NCBI RefSeq assembly: GCF_000621445.1
Contig: NZ_KK211278.1
Coordinates: 186,001 to 250,000 of the forward strand
Reading direction: 5' to 3'
Length of the DNA: 64,000 nucleotides
DNA from: Alkalihalobacillus bogoriensis ATCC BAA-922
GTDB taxonomy: Bacteria > Bacillota > Bacilli > Bacillales > Bacillaceae_F
Under the pieces are notes generated by a model. The model had not been told where the DNA came from, did not search any database, and saw only the letters and a program-made list of their open reading frames with translations. Made by a program: the position numbers and the translations under genes. Every line of letters starts with the position of its first letter. The first letter of the stretch is position 1. Positions 26,268-34,346 of this stretch are shown here, piece by piece.

Positions 26268-27725
26268 ATGGAAAAAAGAGCAATAACGGTTGCTAGGGGA
26301 GACGGAATCGGTCCTGAAATCATGGATGCAACATTAAAAATATTAACTCAGGCTGGGGCAATGATTGAACCAGAATTTATTGATATTGGAGAAAAAGTAT
26401 ATTTAGCTGGACACTCTTCGGGGATTACAGATGATGATTGGGAATCATTGCGACGGACAAAAGTATTCTTCAAAGGTCCAATTACAACGCCCCAAGGTGG
26501 GGGATACAAAAGCTTAAACGTTACAATTCGAAAAACATTAGGCTTGTATGCCAATGTAAGACCGAATGTGTCGTATGCCCCGTTTGTGCAAACGAAACAT
26601 CCCGATATGGACATGGTTATTATTCGAGAAAATGAAGAAGATTTATACGCAGGCATTGAGCACCAGCATACACCTGAAGTGGTTCAATGTTTAAAATTAA
26701 TTACTAGACCAGGTAGTGAAAAAATTGTCCGTTATGCGTTTGAGTATGCGAGAAAAAACAATCGCAAAAAAGTGACGTGTTTTACGAAAGACAACATTAT
26801 GAAGCTTACAGATGGGCTGTTTCATAAAGTATTTAAAGAGGTTGCACAAGAATATCCTGATATTGAAACCGAACATTGGATTATTGATATTGGAATGGCA
26901 AAAATTGCAGATTCACCTCAAGACTTTGATGTGATTGTGATGCCGAACTTATATGGTGATATTGCTTCCGATGTAGCCGCTCAAATTACAGGAAGTGTTG
27001 GCTTAGCAGGCTCTGCAAACATTGGCGACCATGTGGCAATGTTCGAAGCGATACACGGGAGTGCGCCTGATATTGCGGGAAAAGGAATTGCCAATCCATC
27101 TGGACTGATTAATGGGGCGATTATGATGCTTGTACATATCGGCCAAGCTGATGTAGCGACAAAGATTCATAATGCATGGCTAAAGACGTTAGAAGATGGT
27201 GTTCATACAGGAGATATCGCCAAAGGTGGAAAGTCCGTTGGTACGATGGAATTTGCGGAAGCAGTCATTGAAAGATTAGGTCAGAAGCCATCAACGTTTT
27301 CGCCAGTTGAATATAAGAATGAAGAAACGAAAGGAGCCGCATTTAAACTAGCACCACAAGTAAAAGACAGACCGAAACCTGATGTTGTTCAAGAACTAGA
27401 TGGGGTTGACGTATTTTTACTAAATAATGAATGGACTCCTAATGAAATTGGAAAGAAGCTTGAAGAATTGGCTAGTCCACAGTTTTCGTTAGCGGTCATT
27501 ACGAATCGTGGTGTAAAAGTATACCCAGACGGATTCCCAGAAACGTTTACTGTCGATCATTGGCGTTGTCGCTTCCAAAAAGCAAATCAAGAAGAAACAG
27601 TTACAAATCAACATATTATCCAATTGCTTGAACGGGTTGAGGAAGCAGGACTTCAATTTATTAAAACGGAAAACTTGTACCGATTTAATGGTGAGCTAGG
27701 CTATTCCTTAGGTCAAGGTCAATAA
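26268..27725 (+). CDS. icd: NADP-dependent isocitrate dehydrogenase (long, Rickettsia/Thermus type)
   Basis: This 485-aa enzyme of the beta-decarboxylating dehydrogenase family should convert isocitrate to 2-oxoglutarate with reduction of NADP. Visible motifs are ARGDGIGPEIM at the start, the substrate region NVTIRKTLGLYANVRPN, IIRENEEDLYAGIEH, the metal-binding aspartate region VIVMPNLYGDIASD, and the cofactor loop EAIHGSAPDIAGKGIANP. An extra C-terminal domain of about 140 aa, from about residue 345, is characteristic of the roughly 480-490-aa ICDH known from Rickettsia and Thermus, unlike the 420-aa Icd of B. subtilis. AAAGGAG lies 9 nt before the ATG at 26268. Confidence 0.9.
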   Translation: MEKRAITVARGDGIGPEIMDATLKILTQAGAMIEPEFIDIGEKVYLAGHSSGITDDDWESLRRTKVFFKGPITTPQGGGYKSLNVTIRKTLGLYANVRPNVSYAPFVQTKHPDMDMVIIRENEEDLYAGIEHQHTPEVVQCLKLITRPGSEKIVRYAFEYARKNNRKKVTCFTKDNIMKLTDGLFHKVFKEVAQEYPDIETEHWIIDIGMAKIADSPQDFDVIVMPNLYGDIASDVAAQITGSVGLAGSANIGDHVAMFEAIHGSAPDIAGKGIANPSGLINGAIMMLVHIGQADVATKIHNAWLKTLEDGVHTGDIAKGGKSVGTMEFAEAVIERLGQKPSTFSPVEYKNEETKGAAFKLAPQVKDRPKPDVVQELDGVDVFLLNNEWTPNEIGKKLEELASPQFSLAVITNRGVKVYPDGFPETFTVDHWRCRFQKANQEETVTNQHIIQLLERVEEAGLQFIKTENLYRFNGELGYSLGQGQ

Positions 27726-27729
27726 TACA

Positions 27730-27765
27730 AAGACTTCTCTTACATTATGATGTGAGAGAAGTCTT
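27730..27765. terminator. Bidirectional terminator
   Basis: AAGACTTCTCT (27730-27740) pairs with AGAGAAGTCTT (27755-27765), with T residues on the right, between convergent genes. Confidence 0.9.
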
Positions 27766-28491
27766 TTACCATTGAAAGAAAAATTTTAATGCCATTGTTA
27801 CTGTCGTATACGAAATGACGCCAAAAGCAAAGGTTGGAAAATGAGCTTCTTCATCAGGGGGAAGTTCATATTTTAAGACATTGAGCATCATCGCCCCTGC
27901 AATAAAAGCAAAAATAATCGATTCAAAAATAGGGGAAAAGGAGACTGTGACCCCGAGGATCCAACCAGCAATAATACCTAAAGCTAGGACATACCGGCCG
28001 ACTTTGTTATAAATATCGGCGTATTCTCTCCATAAGTCATGGGCAACCGCAATAAAATGAAGGCCAACCGCTAATCCATAAAAAACCGCTTGAACCCCTG
28101 ATACGTTATGAGAAATGACAGTATAAGCAACTAACATATTATAAAACCCAAAAAAGAGAATTTGCAGCCAAAACAAAAACCGTGCTTTATGTGTATGGTC
28201 GTTCACTTGCGCCTTCCTGACGACTTTTTGAATCCCATAAAACATAAGCACACCAATAAGGCCAATAAAATAAAGCTCTGATTCCATCGTTAAATAATCA
28301 TAGTATTTTTTTACATTGAGTTGTTCTTTATGTAACGTAGGTAAAACATAAACAAATACATAAGAAACCGCAAGTCCTCCAGAAAAGGAAAACCACTTTA
28401 GTCGATGAATTCGTTTCGTAGGAATAAGTTCATTCGCTAGTAAATGAATAAGAATAAACGCTAACCCCATGATAAAAGCAGCAATGGTCAT
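27766..28491 (-). CDS. Polytopic membrane protein, ZIP-transporter-like
   Basis: This 241-aa protein has about eight hydrophobic segments. Its shape and conserved patches (GGLAVSYVFVYVLPTLH near residues 38-54, GLHFIAVAHDLWREY near 143-157, and FAFIAGAMMLNVLKYELP near 195-212) recall ZIP family metal transporters, with a histidine in the fourth helix region. It is shorter and divergent, so metal transport is only suggested. Its start has AAAAGGAGTTTG upstream. Confidence 0.72.
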   Translation of the reverse strand: MTIAAFIMGLAFILIHLLANELIPTKRIHRLKWFSFSGGLAVSYVFVYVLPTLHKEQLNVKKYYDYLTMESELYFIGLIGVLMFYGIQKVVRKAQVNDHTHKARFLFWLQILFFGFYNMLVAYTVISHNVSGVQAVFYGLAVGLHFIAVAHDLWREYADIYNKVGRYVLALGIIAGWILGVTVSFSPIFESIIFAFIAGAMMLNVLKYELPPDEEAHFPTFAFGVISYTTVTMALKFFFQW

Positions 28492-28519
28492 GATACAAAC
28501 TCCTTTTCAACCTAAACAT

Positions 28520-28560
28520 CATGAATAGCGTACCCAACTGCTAGGCTATTCATGTTTTTT
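28520..28560 (+). terminator. Terminator-like hairpin in a divergent intergenic region
   Basis: CATGAATAGC (28520-28529) pairs with GCTATTCATG (28545-28554), followed by six T residues in the plus direction. No plus-strand gene ends nearby, so it may belong to the leader of the following lipoprotein gene or stop antisense transcription. Confidence 0.6.
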
Positions 28561-28622
28561 GCCGAACATATTGTAACATGAATGATTTGAAAACGTCTAT
28601 TGTAAGGAAGGAGGAGGTGAAT

Positions 28623-29075
28623 GTGGTGAAGAAGGGGTTTATGTTTCTTTTCATTTTATTACTATTCGTTGGATGTCAAGTTACCGATAGTGATTCAGAT
28701 ATGCCATCTATAGCTAAGCAACATTTACAACAACAAGGGTATACAATAATTTCACATGAATGGAGTAGTGAGCCATACACATTGGAGCGAGACCGATTGG
28801 ATGAAGAATATTTGGTGCAAGTGTGGCAAGTACAAGCAGCGAACAAGGAAGATTATATTGGAAAAGAGATATATGAGGAGCGCTTTATTGTGAAAAATCA
28901 TCCATTAGACGATTGGGATGGCAAGGGACTTGGAAAGACGAATGTATATGTCATGTTGGTAGACGGGCAAGTAATTGGTGGGACATCATTTCCAATTACA
29001 GAAGAAAGTCTAGTAGGAGCACCATTTTCGCTTGATGGAAAAACGGCAGAAGAGGTTAGCTTTAATAAGGATTAA
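28623..29075 (+). CDS. Lipoprotein of unknown function
   Basis: This secreted lipoprotein of about 150 aa has a signal peptide ending LLLFVGC. The mature domain is soluble, with LDEEYLVQVWQVQAA and a C-terminal VNVYVMLVDGQVIGG-like pattern (GKTNVYVMLVDGQVIG) typical of PepSY-like or DUF4830-like small domains; no firm family is assigned. GGAGGAGG at 28609-28616 places the start at the GTG at 28623 or 28626. Four-box element C follows it. Confidence 0.78.
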   Translation: MVKKGFMFLFILLLFVGCQVTDSDSDMPSIAKQHLQQQGYTIISHEWSSEPYTLERDRLDEEYLVQVWQVQAANKEDYIGKEIYEERFIVKNHPLDDWDGKGLGKTNVYVMLVDGQVIGGTSFPITEESLVGAPFSLDGKTAEEVSFNKD

Positions 29076-29162
29076 ATGAAATAGCGGTTTGTTTCCCTTT
29101 TCACACTATAATTTTAAATTTATGGTAAAGTTAAAGTTTGTCAAATTTTAATGAGGTATCAC

Positions 29163-29346
29163 AACGGACATATGTTCCGTTATTTCAATAAAAATCCCTG
29201 TTTTCTTCGATCGTTCGGACATGTGTTCCGCTATTTTAATAGTTTTCAAAGGTTTTCGAGTCGTTTTCAGAGATAGCGGAACAGATGTCCGTTAAGGTTG
29301 AGAAAAGTAAGGATTTTGGCAAAATAACGGATCATATGTCCGTAAA
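29163..29346. repeat. Four-box palindromic element, copy C
   Basis: Boxes lie at about 29163-29185, 29214-29237 (direct), 29273-29294 and 29322-29345 (inverse). The first is AACGGACATATGTTCCGTTA. Spacing between box starts is about 51, 59 and 49 nt. The element directly abuts a NUDIX gene remnant. Confidence 0.93.
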
Positions 29347-29351
29347 GCTTA

Positions 29352-29600
29352 CGTGAGGTTAATGAAGAAGTTGGTGTTATCATTAAATCCGAGATGACTT
29401 ATGTTCAGAGCACATTATTTGTAACAGATTATGGCGCAACTGTCGTAGATGTCGCTTTTCCTTGTGAATATGAGGCTGGGGAAGCGCAGAAAAAAAGTCC
29501 GGATGAAGTCGAATCAGTCATATGGTTAACAACAGAGGAAATCTTGACGAATCCAAACGCACCAACTTGAAAAGAAAGCATAAAGCAAGCTGCATCCTGA
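29352..29600 (+). pseudogene. NUDIX hydrolase remnant (C-terminal half)
   Basis: The reading frame begins inside the Nudix box as REVNEEVGV and continues with the usual C-terminal pattern (ATVVDVAFPCEYEAGEA, KSPDEVESVIWLTTEEIL). It then meets a TGA at 29568 where relatives have Trp in a PTWLKESIKQA-type ending; the frame goes on as KESIKQAAS to a stop at 29598. The N-terminal half and the first part of the Nudix box are gone, and four-box element C stands in their place. Confidence 0.8.
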
Positions 29601-29629
29601 TTATAATTGTATAAAAGGGGCGTGATAAA

Positions 29630-29917
29630 GTGTTTGATTGGGCTTTGTTTCTTATTTTGTTGACTCCCTTTTCGTATAGCGTGTTTGTTGCTGCGATATT
29701 AATGTATGCCTTCACAATCAAAGAGAAAAACTCGACTAGAGAAAAGTTACTATGGGTCTATGCGGGATTTGGGTTTGTCGTTAATCTTCTTTCTTTTGTT
29801 TTTCAAGTAGACTATCCTTTATTAATTGTGCTGTTTTCGTTTGTGACATTACTTTTAAGTGTGTATGCCTTAGCGGTCGTTGCAAAAGAAAAACGACAAA
29901 ACAAAGTGAAAAACTAA
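29630..29917 (+). CDS. Small three-TM membrane protein
   Basis: This 95-aa protein has three hydrophobic segments (about residues 5-27, 41-58 and 62-84) and a lysine-rich tail (KEKRQNKVKN). It starts at the GTG at 29630 with AAAAGGGGCG upstream. It is not recognised. It ends at a strong terminator shared with the convergent Lrp-type gene. Confidence 0.75.
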   Translation: MFDWALFLILLTPFSYSVFVAAILMYAFTIKEKNSTREKLLWVYAGFGFVVNLLSFVFQVDYPLLIVLFSFVTLLLSVYALAVVAKEKRQNKVKN

Positions 29918-29963
29918 GAAAACACCGTTTCTGTGACGTGAAAAACAGGAGCGGTGTTTTCTT
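29916..29963. terminator. Bidirectional terminator
   Basis: AAGAAAACACCG (29916-29927) pairs with CGGTGTTTTCTT (29952-29963) and overlaps the stop of the small membrane gene. Confidence 0.88.
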
Positions 29964-29972
29964 AATTCGAAA

Positions 29973-30413
29973 TTATTCATTAATCAATTTTGAATTGGTA
30001 TCCACTTTTGAAAAAATAAAATGTGTCACAGTTTGGGCGTAGGGATTTATTTCATTAATGAATTGCTCTGCTTTTGCGAAGGTTTCAAATTGCATCTTGA
30101 GCATATAACAAGCATTACCAGCAACTCGGTAACAAAAGTCGATGTTTGAGAAATCTTGAATAAAACGTGTAAATGCTTTGTAATCACCGGTTTTAACAGT
30201 GGCTTCAATGATACATTGAATCGGAAAACCTACTTTTTCATCATCAATCTCGATTGTATACTTTTTGATAATCCCGAAAGATTCCATTTGTCTCACTCGT
30301 TCCGTAACAGATGGAGATGACAAATTAATTCTCCGGCCAAGTGCACTCATAGACAAGCGACTATTTCTTTTTAATTCATCTAATATCCGTCTATCTATTT
30401 CGTCTAGTTTCAT
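29973..30413 (-). CDS. Lrp/AsnC family transcriptional regulator
   Basis: This 146-aa protein has an N-terminal HTH (residues 4-55, with RLSMSALGRRINLSSPSVTE) and a C-terminal RAM/AsnC ligand-binding domain (about 65-140). The opening MKLDEIDRRILDELKRNSR is diagnostic. Members sense amino acids. It is divergent from the CMD-family gene with only 120 nt between, so that gene is a likely target along with its own promoter. Confidence 0.93.
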   Translation of the reverse strand: MKLDEIDRRILDELKRNSRLSMSALGRRINLSSPSVTERVRQMESFGIIKKYTIEIDDEKVGFPIQCIIEATVKTGDYKAFTRFIQDFSNIDFCYRVAGNACYMLKMQFETFAKAEQFINEINPYAQTVTHFIFSKVDTNSKLINE

Positions 30414-30532
30414 TTTAATGTGTTTCCTCCATATTTTTTTTGTGTTTAAAGTAATATGTAAATTTCCATTCTATATTTAATGTGAATTGCCTAAATCCTT
30501 CTATATAATAACATAACAAGGGAGGGCTGAAG

Positions 30533-30964
30533 ATGGCAAGAATTAAAGAATCCAGTTATGGAAACACACCTTTTGAGCGCTTATTAGGACATAATGTTGA
30601 CATCATGACAAGTTGGTCTCGTTTAGGAGAAGTGTTAGAAAGGGACGGGTATCTTTCGTGTGAATTAAAAGAACAAGTGAGACGGACATTAGCTCAGTCA
30701 AATGGGTGCGCGTATTGTAAAGCGAAAGGAAAACCAGCACCAGAAACATTTGATGAAAAAACAGCGGTTGCGGTTGGGTTTGCAGAAGTGTTTATAAAAC
30801 AAAAAGGTACAATACAAGACTCGATATTTACTATATTAAAAGAGAGTTTCAGTGATGAAGAAGTTAGTGAGCTTTGCGCTTTTATCGCATTTTCGACGGC
30901 TTCGCAATATTTTGGTGCGATGATGAACTTACAAGCGATGGGGTTGAAGAAAGAAAACAAATAA
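30533..30964 (+). CDS. Carboxymuconolactone decarboxylase (AhpD-like) family protein
   Basis: This 143-aa all-helical protein carries the AhpD-type redox pair CAYC at residues 59-62 inside QSNGCAYCKAKG. The family includes alkylhydroperoxidase AhpD and gamma-carboxymuconolactone decarboxylase; the CxxC favours a peroxidase or disulfide role. GGGAGGGCTGAAG precedes the ATG. It is divergent from an Lrp/AsnC gene that may regulate it. Confidence 0.9.
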   Translation: MARIKESSYGNTPFERLLGHNVDIMTSWSRLGEVLERDGYLSCELKEQVRRTLAQSNGCAYCKAKGKPAPETFDEKTAVAVGFAEVFIKQKGTIQDSIFTILKESFSDEEVSELCAFIAFSTASQYFGAMMNLQAMGLKKENK

Positions 30965-31015
30965 AAATGCAACGTATTCAATTATCTTTCGTATTTAAGT
31001 AGAGGTGGTGTTACG

Positions 31016-31612
31016 TTGAGTTTAATAACTAAGTTGATAGAACAAGCGAAGAATCCCAATGGAAAAGTAGGTTCTTATATGCTAACGATTATGAATTCTG
31101 CTCATGCTACCATGAACAAATGGGCTTTGGAGAAGATAGAGATTTGCAATGAATCTGTCGTATTGGATGTAGGGTGTGGAGGAGGTAAGACGATACAACT
31201 TCTTTCAAAAATGAATCGCAATGGAAAGATACATGGTATCGACTATTCTGAACAAGCTGTAAAAGATTCAAGAAGAGTCAATAAACTAGATGTAGAAAAA
31301 GGAAAAGTTGAAATACAGCTAGCGAGTGTTACTCACATTCCGTTCCAGGATAGGAGTTTTGATGTGATTACTGCCTTTCAAACACACTATTTCTGGCCGG
31401 ATTTAGAATACAGTGTCAAAGAAGTTTTTAGGATCTTGAAAGAAGATGGATGCTTTATCATTGTCGCAGAAAAATTTAAAATTCATTATCATATGAAAGA
31501 ATATAAAACAAAGGAAGAAATGCAAGGTTTACTTGAACAAATTGGGTTTAACAAAGTAGAGTTTATCATAAGTCCAAATGATAAATGGATTTGCATTAAA
31601 GGCATAAAATGA
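31016..31612 (+). CDS. Class I SAM-dependent methyltransferase
   Basis: This 198-aa protein has SAM motif I VVLDVGCGGGKTIQLL at about residues 47-62, GIDYSEQAV near 75-83, and the post-motif RSFDVITAFQTHYFW. Methyltransf_11/UbiE-like folds have this layout. The TTG at 31016 is preceded by AGAGGTGGTGTTACG. The substrate is unknown; it follows the CMD gene by about 50 nt and may be cotranscribed with it. Confidence 0.88.
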   Translation: MSLITKLIEQAKNPNGKVGSYMLTIMNSAHATMNKWALEKIEICNESVVLDVGCGGGKTIQLLSKMNRNGKIHGIDYSEQAVKDSRRVNKLDVEKGKVEIQLASVTHIPFQDRSFDVITAFQTHYFWPDLEYSVKEVFRILKEDGCFIIVAEKFKIHYHMKEYKTKEEMQGLLEQIGFNKVEFIISPNDKWICIKGIK

Positions 31613-31694
31613 TAGGACTAGCGTTGACGGTGTAGGAGTGCTTTTTTGTGAGGCAGTGACGATTTGGTTAGTAATAATTTTATGTTTATATTTT

Positions 31695-31725
31695 AAAAGT
31701 CATATCCGAAATATGGCTTTTTTGT
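31695..31725 (+). terminator. Terminator after methyltransferase gene
   Basis: AAAAGTCATAT (31695-31705) pairs with ATATGGCTTTT (31711-31721), followed by T residues. Confidence 0.75.
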
Positions 31726-31802
31726 TTTGAATGTTTCCGGAATTGTACTAAACAGCAAACCTTTCAATTTTTATCCTGCCTGATAAATATAGAATGAGAA
31801 TG

Positions 31803-31910
31803 TTAATTAAACAATGAAGTGAGTGGATTTCCAAATAAAGGAGTAAGGATAAACATTGTAATCAGAAAACCAGCTATAAAGATGAGTATGTACTTTTTCT
31901 TTTTATTCAT
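31803..31910 (-). CDS. Small single-TM membrane protein (35 aa)
   Basis: The ORF reads MNKKKKYILIFIAGFLITMF followed by ILTPLFGNPLTSLFN. GGGAGGTGGAACA lies immediately before the ATG on the minus strand. A lysine-rich start and one hydrophobic helix suggest a membrane peptide with the N-terminus inside. It is divergent from the ECF operon at 32067. No family is recognised. Confidence 0.68.
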   Translation of the reverse strand: MNKKKKYILIFIAGFLITMFILTPLFGNPLTSLFN

Positions 31911-32066
31911 TGTTCCACCTCCCTTTACTCCATGTTAACATGAATTGGCAGATTATATGCTCGTTTCCAATGAATTGTTTTAAAAAAACTTACCTTTAAA
32001 AAGAAAATGAAACTTATTTTTATTTCAATCGTCTTAGCATTAGCGGAAAAAAGAGGTGAGAATGAT

Positions 32067-32600
32067 TTGAAGGACCAAACTGAAAATGAAAAAGACATAT
32101 GGTTAGAAAAGATTATGGAAGAATACGGGGAACGTTTGACGAAGTTGGCCTATAACTATGTGAAAGATTGGAGCTTAGCTCAAGATGTTGTTCAAGATGT
32201 ATTTGTTACATGTTATCAAAAATATGACGAGGTGGAGTCGATTTTGTCAGTAAAATCTTGGATTTATCGAATTACGATTAATCGGTGTAAAGATATAATA
32301 AAAAGCTCGTTATTTCAACGGGTTATTGTGAATTCAAGTTTGTTTTCTGTATTTAAGTCAAAAGAGGTAGGACCTGATATGGAGATAATTCGAAAAGATG
32401 AGCAAGAATTACTATCTTTGTCCGTCCTATCGTTATCAATAAAATATCGTGAAATTCTAATTCTTTATTACTATGAAGAGTTATCGATAGATGAAATTAG
32501 TGAGTTGCTTCATCTGAATGCAAATACAGTGAAAACTAGACTGACACGTGGAAGGGGAAAAGTAAAACAATGGTTAGAAAGAGGTGGGTTCAATGGATGA
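32067..32600 (+). CDS. RNA polymerase ECF sigma factor
   Basis: This ECF sigma factor of about 177 aa has region 2 (LAYNYVKDWSLAQDVVQDVF, SWIYRITINRCKDII) and region 4 (REILILYYYEELSIDEISEL, ANTVKTRLTRGR). The TTG at 32067 is chosen: AGAGGTGAG stands 7-8 nt upstream, while the reading from 32007 starts with an unrelated hydrophobic leader. The anti-sigma gene overlaps its 3' end. Confidence 0.9.
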   Translation: MKDQTENEKDIWLEKIMEEYGERLTKLAYNYVKDWSLAQDVVQDVFVTCYQKYDEVESILSVKSWIYRITINRCKDIIKSSLFQRVIVNSSLFSVFKSKEVGPDMEIIRKDEQELLSLSVLSLSIKYREILILYYYEELSIDEISELLHLNANTVKTRLTRGRGKVKQWLERGGFNG

Positions 32601-33189
32601 AAAACTAGAACAATTAAAAGAAGCTATGGATTCTACCACACATAAAGGAAAGCATTTTACTAATCAACAAAAGGCTAATATACGTTATCGTGTGAAGACA
32701 GAAGTTCCCACGAAAAATAAACAACCCTTTTTTGTTACCTATGGCTTTGGAGCTATAGTCGCTCTTTTAGTAGTGATATTAGTAATCCCAGACTTCGTTA
32801 GTAATGATGATAATCAAACGGCGAATCAAATTCATTTACAAAATATCGATATGACATTACTTGCAGAATCAATGTCAAACGACAATCGCACATTCAGACG
32901 AGATATTGCACCATCACGTTTAGGCATCGTTCAAATTGATGACAAGCAATGGAACCGTTTTGTTGCCAAGGCATTTACGTATGATGAAAAAGTGGATTTA
33001 AATCTTCATTTACAAGAGAAATCAGATTATGACATTGTTGTTGTCATGGGGGAAGAAAAACATGAAATGAAAACATGGGTTGTCAATAACCAAGTTTATT
33101 ACACGAACTTCCCAAATACGGAATTGTTTGTGTTGGAGGAAAAACATAGCGCGTATTTCATACGTGTGATGAATCATATAAATTTTTGA
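32593..33189 (+). CDS. Putative anti-sigma factor (membrane-anchored)
   Basis: This 198-aa protein has a short cytoplasmic N-terminus with no HxxxCxxC motif, one membrane helix at about 52-70 (YGFGAIVALLVVILVIPDFV) and an extracytoplasmic domain. Its position, overlapping the ECF sigma stop, marks it as the sigma's membrane regulator. AGAGGTGGG precedes the ATG at 32593; the GTG at 32584 is less suitable. The outer domain is not recognised. Confidence 0.8.
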   Translation: MDEKLEQLKEAMDSTTHKGKHFTNQQKANIRYRVKTEVPTKNKQPFFVTYGFGAIVALLVVILVIPDFVSNDDNQTANQIHLQNIDMTLLAESMSNDNRTFRRDIAPSRLGIVQIDDKQWNRFVAKAFTYDEKVDLNLHLQEKSDYDIVVVMGEEKHEMKTWVVNNQVYYTNFPNTELFVLEEKHSAYFIRVMNHINF

Positions 33190-33211
33190 GCGCAAGAGGG
33201 GTAAGAGCAAG

Positions 33212-33240
33212 AAAAGTTTGCCAAACGGCAAACTTTTCTT
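33212..33240. terminator. Bidirectional terminator
   Basis: AAAAGTTTGCC (33212-33222) pairs with GGCAAACTTTT (33227-33237) around AAAC. Confidence 0.9.
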
Positions 33241-33575
33241 TAATCGGAAATCATTCGATATACAGTTTGATTGGCTACGATCATTTTGTCGGTGCCTTTA
33301 ATGGAAAATACTTCTGTTCCAACAGGCTCGTAATTAGAATGCAAATCTTTTTTCGGGTAATGGTCAGCACTGATTTTTCTCTTTACTTTTCCGATGGCTT
33401 GATCGATTTCATAATCGGAGGAGGTCTCTTGAAGTTCTTCAGACTTCATATAAATTTGCCCGTTAACATTAATATATTCTCCTGATGTTGCGAAGTGTTC
33501 CGATTGACATGCTAGCAAAGGAAACGAGAAAAACATAAGTACGAAAATAAAAAGATGATGCTTATTTTTCCGCAT
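33240..33575 (-). CDS. Small lipoprotein, paralogue of 11144 and 54997 genes
   Basis: This 111-aa secreted lipoprotein has a signal peptide ending FPLLAC (lipobox LLAC, Cys23). The mature part reads YINVNGQIYMKSEEL, then IDQAIGKVKRKI, and ends with EPVGTEVFSIKG and KMIVANQTVYRM. The (L/E)PVGT(K/E)(I/V) core and the order of the blocks match two other lipoproteins here. GAGAGGGCGAAAC precedes the ATG. Its role is unknown. Confidence 0.83.
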   Translation of the reverse strand: MRKNKHHLFIFVLMFFSFPLLACQSEHFATSGEYINVNGQIYMKSEELQETSSDYEIDQAIGKVKRKISADHYPKKDLHSNYEPVGTEVFSIKGTDKMIVANQTVYRMISD

Positions 33576-33730
33576 TTTGTTTCGCCCTCTCTTTTCTGAT
33601 AGATTATTAGTATAATTTTTATAATAGTTTTCTTTACTTGGGAATTATAGTATAGTTTTACTTTTATAGGATTCTAGAACTAGGGAAAATTATCCTTCTA
33701 GTTTAAAAAATAATTGAGGATGTGTTTTTT

Positions 33731-34129
33731 GTGCAAATAGTAGTAGGTGTTGGGGCAGTTATCGTAAATGAAAAATATGAAGTATTGCTCGTCTATCGAA
33801 AAAAAGAACCTGAGCAATTCAAATGGAGTATCCCAGGCGGGAAGGTAGAGTTGTATGAACAATTAGAAGAAACTGTGATCAGAGAAATAAAAGAAGAAGT
33901 GAATGCTGATATTCGTATAAAGCAGCTGTTATGTACGGCAGAAACCATTCATCAAGAACGGGAGGAACATTTTGTTTCTATTATTTACTCGGCGGAACTC
34001 ATTGGTGGGAATGTGAAAAATAATGAACCGGATAAGCTAGGGGAAGTAAGGTGGTTTCCGTTGCACGATTTACCAAAGGACATTGCTAGTTTTTCTGTTG
34101 AAGCATTGGAAATAACGAAGAAGGGATAA
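33731..34129 (+). CDS. NUDIX hydrolase
   Basis: This 132-aa protein has a Nudix box, GGKVELYEQLEETVIREIKE followed by EVNA, at about residues 34-57; the box ends E-E-V-N, so the usual Gly is replaced by Asn. It should cleave a nucleoside diphosphate linked to another group. The GTG at 33731 is chosen because TTGAGGA lies 10 nt upstream and the GTG at 33722 is too close to it. Four-box element D starts at its stop codon. Confidence 0.88.
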   Translation: MQIVVGVGAVIVNEKYEVLLVYRKKEPEQFKWSIPGGKVELYEQLEETVIREIKEEVNADIRIKQLLCTAETIHQEREEHFVSIIYSAELIGGNVKNNEPDKLGEVRWFPLHDLPKDIASFSVEALEITKKG

Positions 34130-34131
34130 GA

Positions 34132-34316
34132 CTTACGGACATTGAATCCGTTATTTTTACGATCTGGCTTTGTTTTAAGGTCAGTTCGGACATCTGTTCC
34201 GTTATTTGCAGAAAATCAATAGGGAAATAGCGAAAAAGGCGAGATTAGAGGAACGTATGTCCGAACGGAACGAAAAACACTTGATTTAGCAAAAATAACG
34301 GAATAGATGTCCGTAG
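34132..34316. repeat. Four-box palindromic element, copy D
   Basis: Boxes: TTACGGACATTGAATCCGTT, TTCGGACATCTGTTCCGTTA, then inverse AGAGGAACGTATGTCCGAAC and AATAACGGAATAGATGTCCG. It fills the gap between convergent genes. Confidence 0.93.
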
Positions 34317-34346
34317 CATTACAAACACGAAAACTCCAATTGATTT

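Noticed and set aside
33186-33485. Plus-strand ORF of 99 codons
   Set aside because: It is antisense to a lipoprotein gene with a clear signal peptide and terminator; composition is that of a shadow frame.
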